A program made the translations under genes and the position numbers. From positions 310,001 to 374,000 of the forward strand of contig JAUTXW010005180.1 in the NCBI GenBank assembly GCA_030620095.1: 64,000 bases of DNA. The letters are read 5' to 3'. This DNA is from Kuschelorhynchus macadamiae (Eukaryota > Arthropoda > Insecta > Coleoptera > Curculionidae). Under the pieces are notes generated by a model. It did no database searches. It worked only from the letters and a program-made list of their open reading frames with translations, and had not been told where the DNA came from. Shown here piece after piece: positions 61,268 through 64,000 of this stretch. The stretch's first letter is position 1. Each line of letters opens with the position of its first letter.

Positions 61268-61775
61268 CTAAAATATAGTAATTTAGTTAATATTTAGTTA
61301 TTTTAGCCATTATTTACTAGTATAATATCCTTATTTTTTTTATATTAAATTATTTATTTATTTAAACTTGCCATATTTTATAAGTAGTTTTACATGTAAT
61401 ATTAACAATAAATAATACTTTCCATAATTGCTTATTGCACCTAGGTGACTTAACACCCCAATGTGCGATATGCAACTTATCCTAAGTTGAAATATAAATT
61501 AAGCTGTAAAACTAATTTCATTGAAGACTGATTTTCCATATTTACCGCTGCTGTATTTGCAAACTAATATTTAAAATTTTCAAAATAAAAAACTAAAGGA
61601 ATTATAATTATTTAATATATAAATTCTACATTATCTGCTAAATGTTTTAGGTTCATAATTTCTTTTGTATTTTCAGGCAGCAAATTATAACATTTTGATC
61701 CTAAATAACTTATAAATTTTCTCACTAATATTTTTGTTGCTTTGTGGAATTGGGAGATTTTTTTCTTGTTATGTA

Positions 61776-62400
61776 CAGGGTGGCCAAATAAGCGTGCAAG
61801 GTACTATATCTCGAAAAACTACTCATTGGGCATAACCATAACCTTGAATTAAAATAAGTGTTTTTTTTTTGGAATTCTGCTCTATTAAGATAACAAAAAA
61901 TATATGCTTTTTAAAGCTGAGATAAATTCAAGTCTTTTTTGCCCTATCTCTAAAAATAAAGTGGTGGGGGTGTTCAAATGTTTTTGTTTTGTAAATAAAC
62001 ATCTGTAACTTCAAAATTGCTGACAAATTTCAACAAACTTGGTGTCGTAGAATAGGAGCTTTTCTTGGGCAACAAAACCTACCTTATTTGTAGTGATTGT
62101 AATTTGGTATGTCGCCACTAGAGGGTATTTTTCGATATTACGATTAATTTAAAAATGTCTTAAAAAAATTAAATCTAAGTAAATAAAAAATGTATTGGTA
62201 TTTCTTTTTTTTTTCATGAAAAGTAGTGAAAATCGCGACTCGATATCTTGTTCGTAATATAAAATATAATTGAAAGATTTCGTAAATTATGGCCCTGAAA
62301 AAATCGATTTGGAAAAGAAGGCTTTTAATGCCTCCTGAAATTGTTGTCCATCACGTTCTATGCACTGCTGGAGTGTCAGTGTCATTAGAACGTACAAAAA
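61776..62400 (-). mobile_element. 3' part of a Tc1/mariner-type element
   Basis: The outer end on the plus strand is TGTACAGGGTGGCCAAATAA. Reading in from the other side, minus-strand text around 62400-62300 gives LQQCIERDGQQFQEALK followed by a stop, resembling the last residues of mariner-like transposases. The 5' part is absent. A related non-coding segment (TAATACCAATAGATTTTATT to TTTAGTGGC) recurs inverted at 62885-62990. Confidence 0.45.
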
Positions 62401-63479
62401 TGTTAATGATTTCCTGAGTTTTCCTTTTTTATGTCTTCAGTTGCACTAAGTGGGAAAAATTATGGCATAGCGAGGACGCCGATTAGAATATACACTCTTT
62501 GACGTATTGACGTAATTTGAAGGCATTCGAAATAAACAGCGAACATGTTGATAGCTTCATCATTTGTAAAAGGCATTTTAAAAGCTTAAGGCGTGCAAAT
62601 AACAAACATTATACTGATACTATATTACCTACTTATACCTATACAGTTAATATTCGCCTAAGCATGAATTTTGTCTTTTTTATTAAAAGTTACTTTTGGC
62701 ATCACTTACTTTTTAGCACTTATCGAACAAATTTCAAAATATATAATTTTTATCTAAAATTTAGAAGAAAAAAATTTAAAAATCCATTGAATTTTCTCAT
62801 TCAATGGAATCGATTCATTCTTTCATTGATATTTTTGGTCAGGAACACGATATCAGGGCGCGGTTTTCACTAGCTTGTTGGGGCATGCAGTTTGCTAGTT
62901 TTCATGAAAATAAGTAATACCAATAGATTTTATTTTTTAAATAAATTTTGAAATTTCTATCAATATCGAAAAATGACCTTTAGTGGCCCTTTAAAGTTTC
63001 CCAGTTTTTTTTTTGTTTTAACAGGTCTGATAATTCGGTGTAATGATATGTTATTCTTTTTATATTAGGTAGTGGATCCGTATTGGTATTCACTGTATGG
63101 TTTAATCAGCTGGTAGTAATATTTAACATTATTGGATTATATTCATCAATTATAGGTTTTACAATTAGCTCATGAACAACCTTTACAACCACAATATCAA
63201 GCCCAAAGGCATCCCTAGCCTGTTTATTGTACATTTTTCTTATAATATATGTCATATAGTTGTTAATAAACTTCCTGCAAAAATGCAGGTTATCTGGGAT
63301 TTCCCGTTACTCATTGTTAAATCAGGGCAGCATTTTTTAATATTTTTTAATAATTATTCCTTTTCAGCAAGAGATGTTTTAAGTACTTTTTGAATTTCTC
63401 TACAAAATAGATTACATTTTGTATTAATATCTATCCCGTTATTACGGAGGAATGTCAATTTCCTAATTTTCAATTAGAT

Positions 63480-63840
63480 TTAAAAAATTGAGAAGTCAAC
63501 TATTTTAAATATATTTTTGCATTCAAGTGCAGCATCCCAGAGAATTGCTGTTCCTCCCCCTCTATGCTGTTTATGAGAGTAATATGGATCCTATGTGGTA
63601 GTTTGGTATACTGAACTTTTCTGCTTCTTCTGTTAGCCAGTATTCACAGAGGGATATTATATTGACGTCTTTATCACAGATATGCAATTCTTGCTTGGTT
63701 TTTATTGATTGTGCGTTCAGGTAAAATAGTCTGACAGGTGCAATAGTTGATTTGTGCTTTGTGATTTAGTCTTCATTTTGTAGCATATAACATCATTCTG
63801 GAGATCCTTGTTCTGTAAGTATTTTATATTATCATCACTT
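63480..63840 (-). pseudogene. Non-LTR retrotransposon endonuclease N-terminus
   Basis: Minus strand, from about 63720: NAQSIKTKQELHICDKDVNI, ISLCEYWLTEEAEKFSIPNY and HIGSILLS, then GGTAILWDAALECKN after a stop. The N..S...K..EL pattern, the catalytic-Glu motif (usually SE.WL, here CEYWL) and the following GG identify the start of an APE-type LINE endonuclease. Stops are present. Sequence from 63480 down to about 63000 may be its decayed continuation. Probably in or near an ODR4 intron. Confidence 0.7.
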
Positions 63841-64000
63841 TTTATTTCAGGAGCCAAGCCTGTGATAAACAGCCAGGCTAGTTTGTTGGCGAATTTTAAA
63901 ATAGTGGTTCAGCTCTATTGCTATTTAAAGGTTATTGCATTTTTTTTTTGTACACATAGGAACTCCTTTAATTCCGTATTTTCGCCAATTTTAATTTTTT

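Noticed and set aside
62517..62873. 118-codon plus-strand ORF
   Set aside because: AT-driven composition, no motif, and it lies among transposon debris.

Overview
The window looks like AT-rich nuclear DNA of an insect, possibly a beetle (the order is inference). The evidence is spliced genes with GT-AG introns, very long (AT)n microsatellites, and a dense mixture of Tc1, hAT, Penelope-like and non-LTR elements plus foldback MITEs. No bacterial gene organisation, CRISPR array or intact rRNA/tRNA gene was seen.

Only two host genes can be supported. The plus strand carries the last three exons of a nudC orthologue (39601-39795, 43757-43959, 45338-45389), covering the second half of the CS/p23 domain and the conserved C-terminus. 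The minus strand carries the last three exons of an ODR4-type ER membrane protein (61060-61267, 57312-57494, 50314-50480), ending in a single C-terminal membrane segment. The genes are convergent, with about 4.9 kb between their stop codons. The 5' exons of both were not found; ODR4's probably lie beyond the right edge.

Most of the rest is transposon-derived. 0-9 kb: foldback MITE, a dispersed 0.5-kb duplication, (AT)n and a hammerhead-like Penelope end. 10-22 kb: several copies of an unnamed repeat family built from degenerate units of about 110-140 bp that carry AAAATGGCGGC-like boxes, with a non-LTR reverse-transcriptase relic at 15-16 kb. 22.3-24.8 kb: a broken hAT element (ZMYM1/DUF4371-like) with 8-bp target duplications and a tandemly duplicated end. 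34-35 kb: a truncated Penelope-like element with GIY-YIG endonuclease, followed by a TATA/initiator/hammerhead-like module. 37-39 kb: non-LTR fragment and about 1.1 kb of (AT)n. 39.9-43.3 kb (nudC intron): Penelope palindrome, a perfect hairpin and an RTE-like relic. 46-49 kb: an unidentified fragment and a Jockey-like relic.

The most striking object is in an ODR4 intron, 51018-56209: a 5.2-kb TA-flanked unit made of two Tc1-like transposase copies head to head. The right copy has an apparently intact spliced DD34E transposase (339 aa). The left copy is disabled by a catalytic D-to-N change, a 10-nt frameshift and a 449-bp deletion that removes the last catalytic residue. ODR4 transcription across it should yield a hairpin RNA with arms of about 2.2 kb. 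A second theme is a set of hammerhead-like Penelope ends whose core positions 3 and 8 vary together (C-G or U-A).
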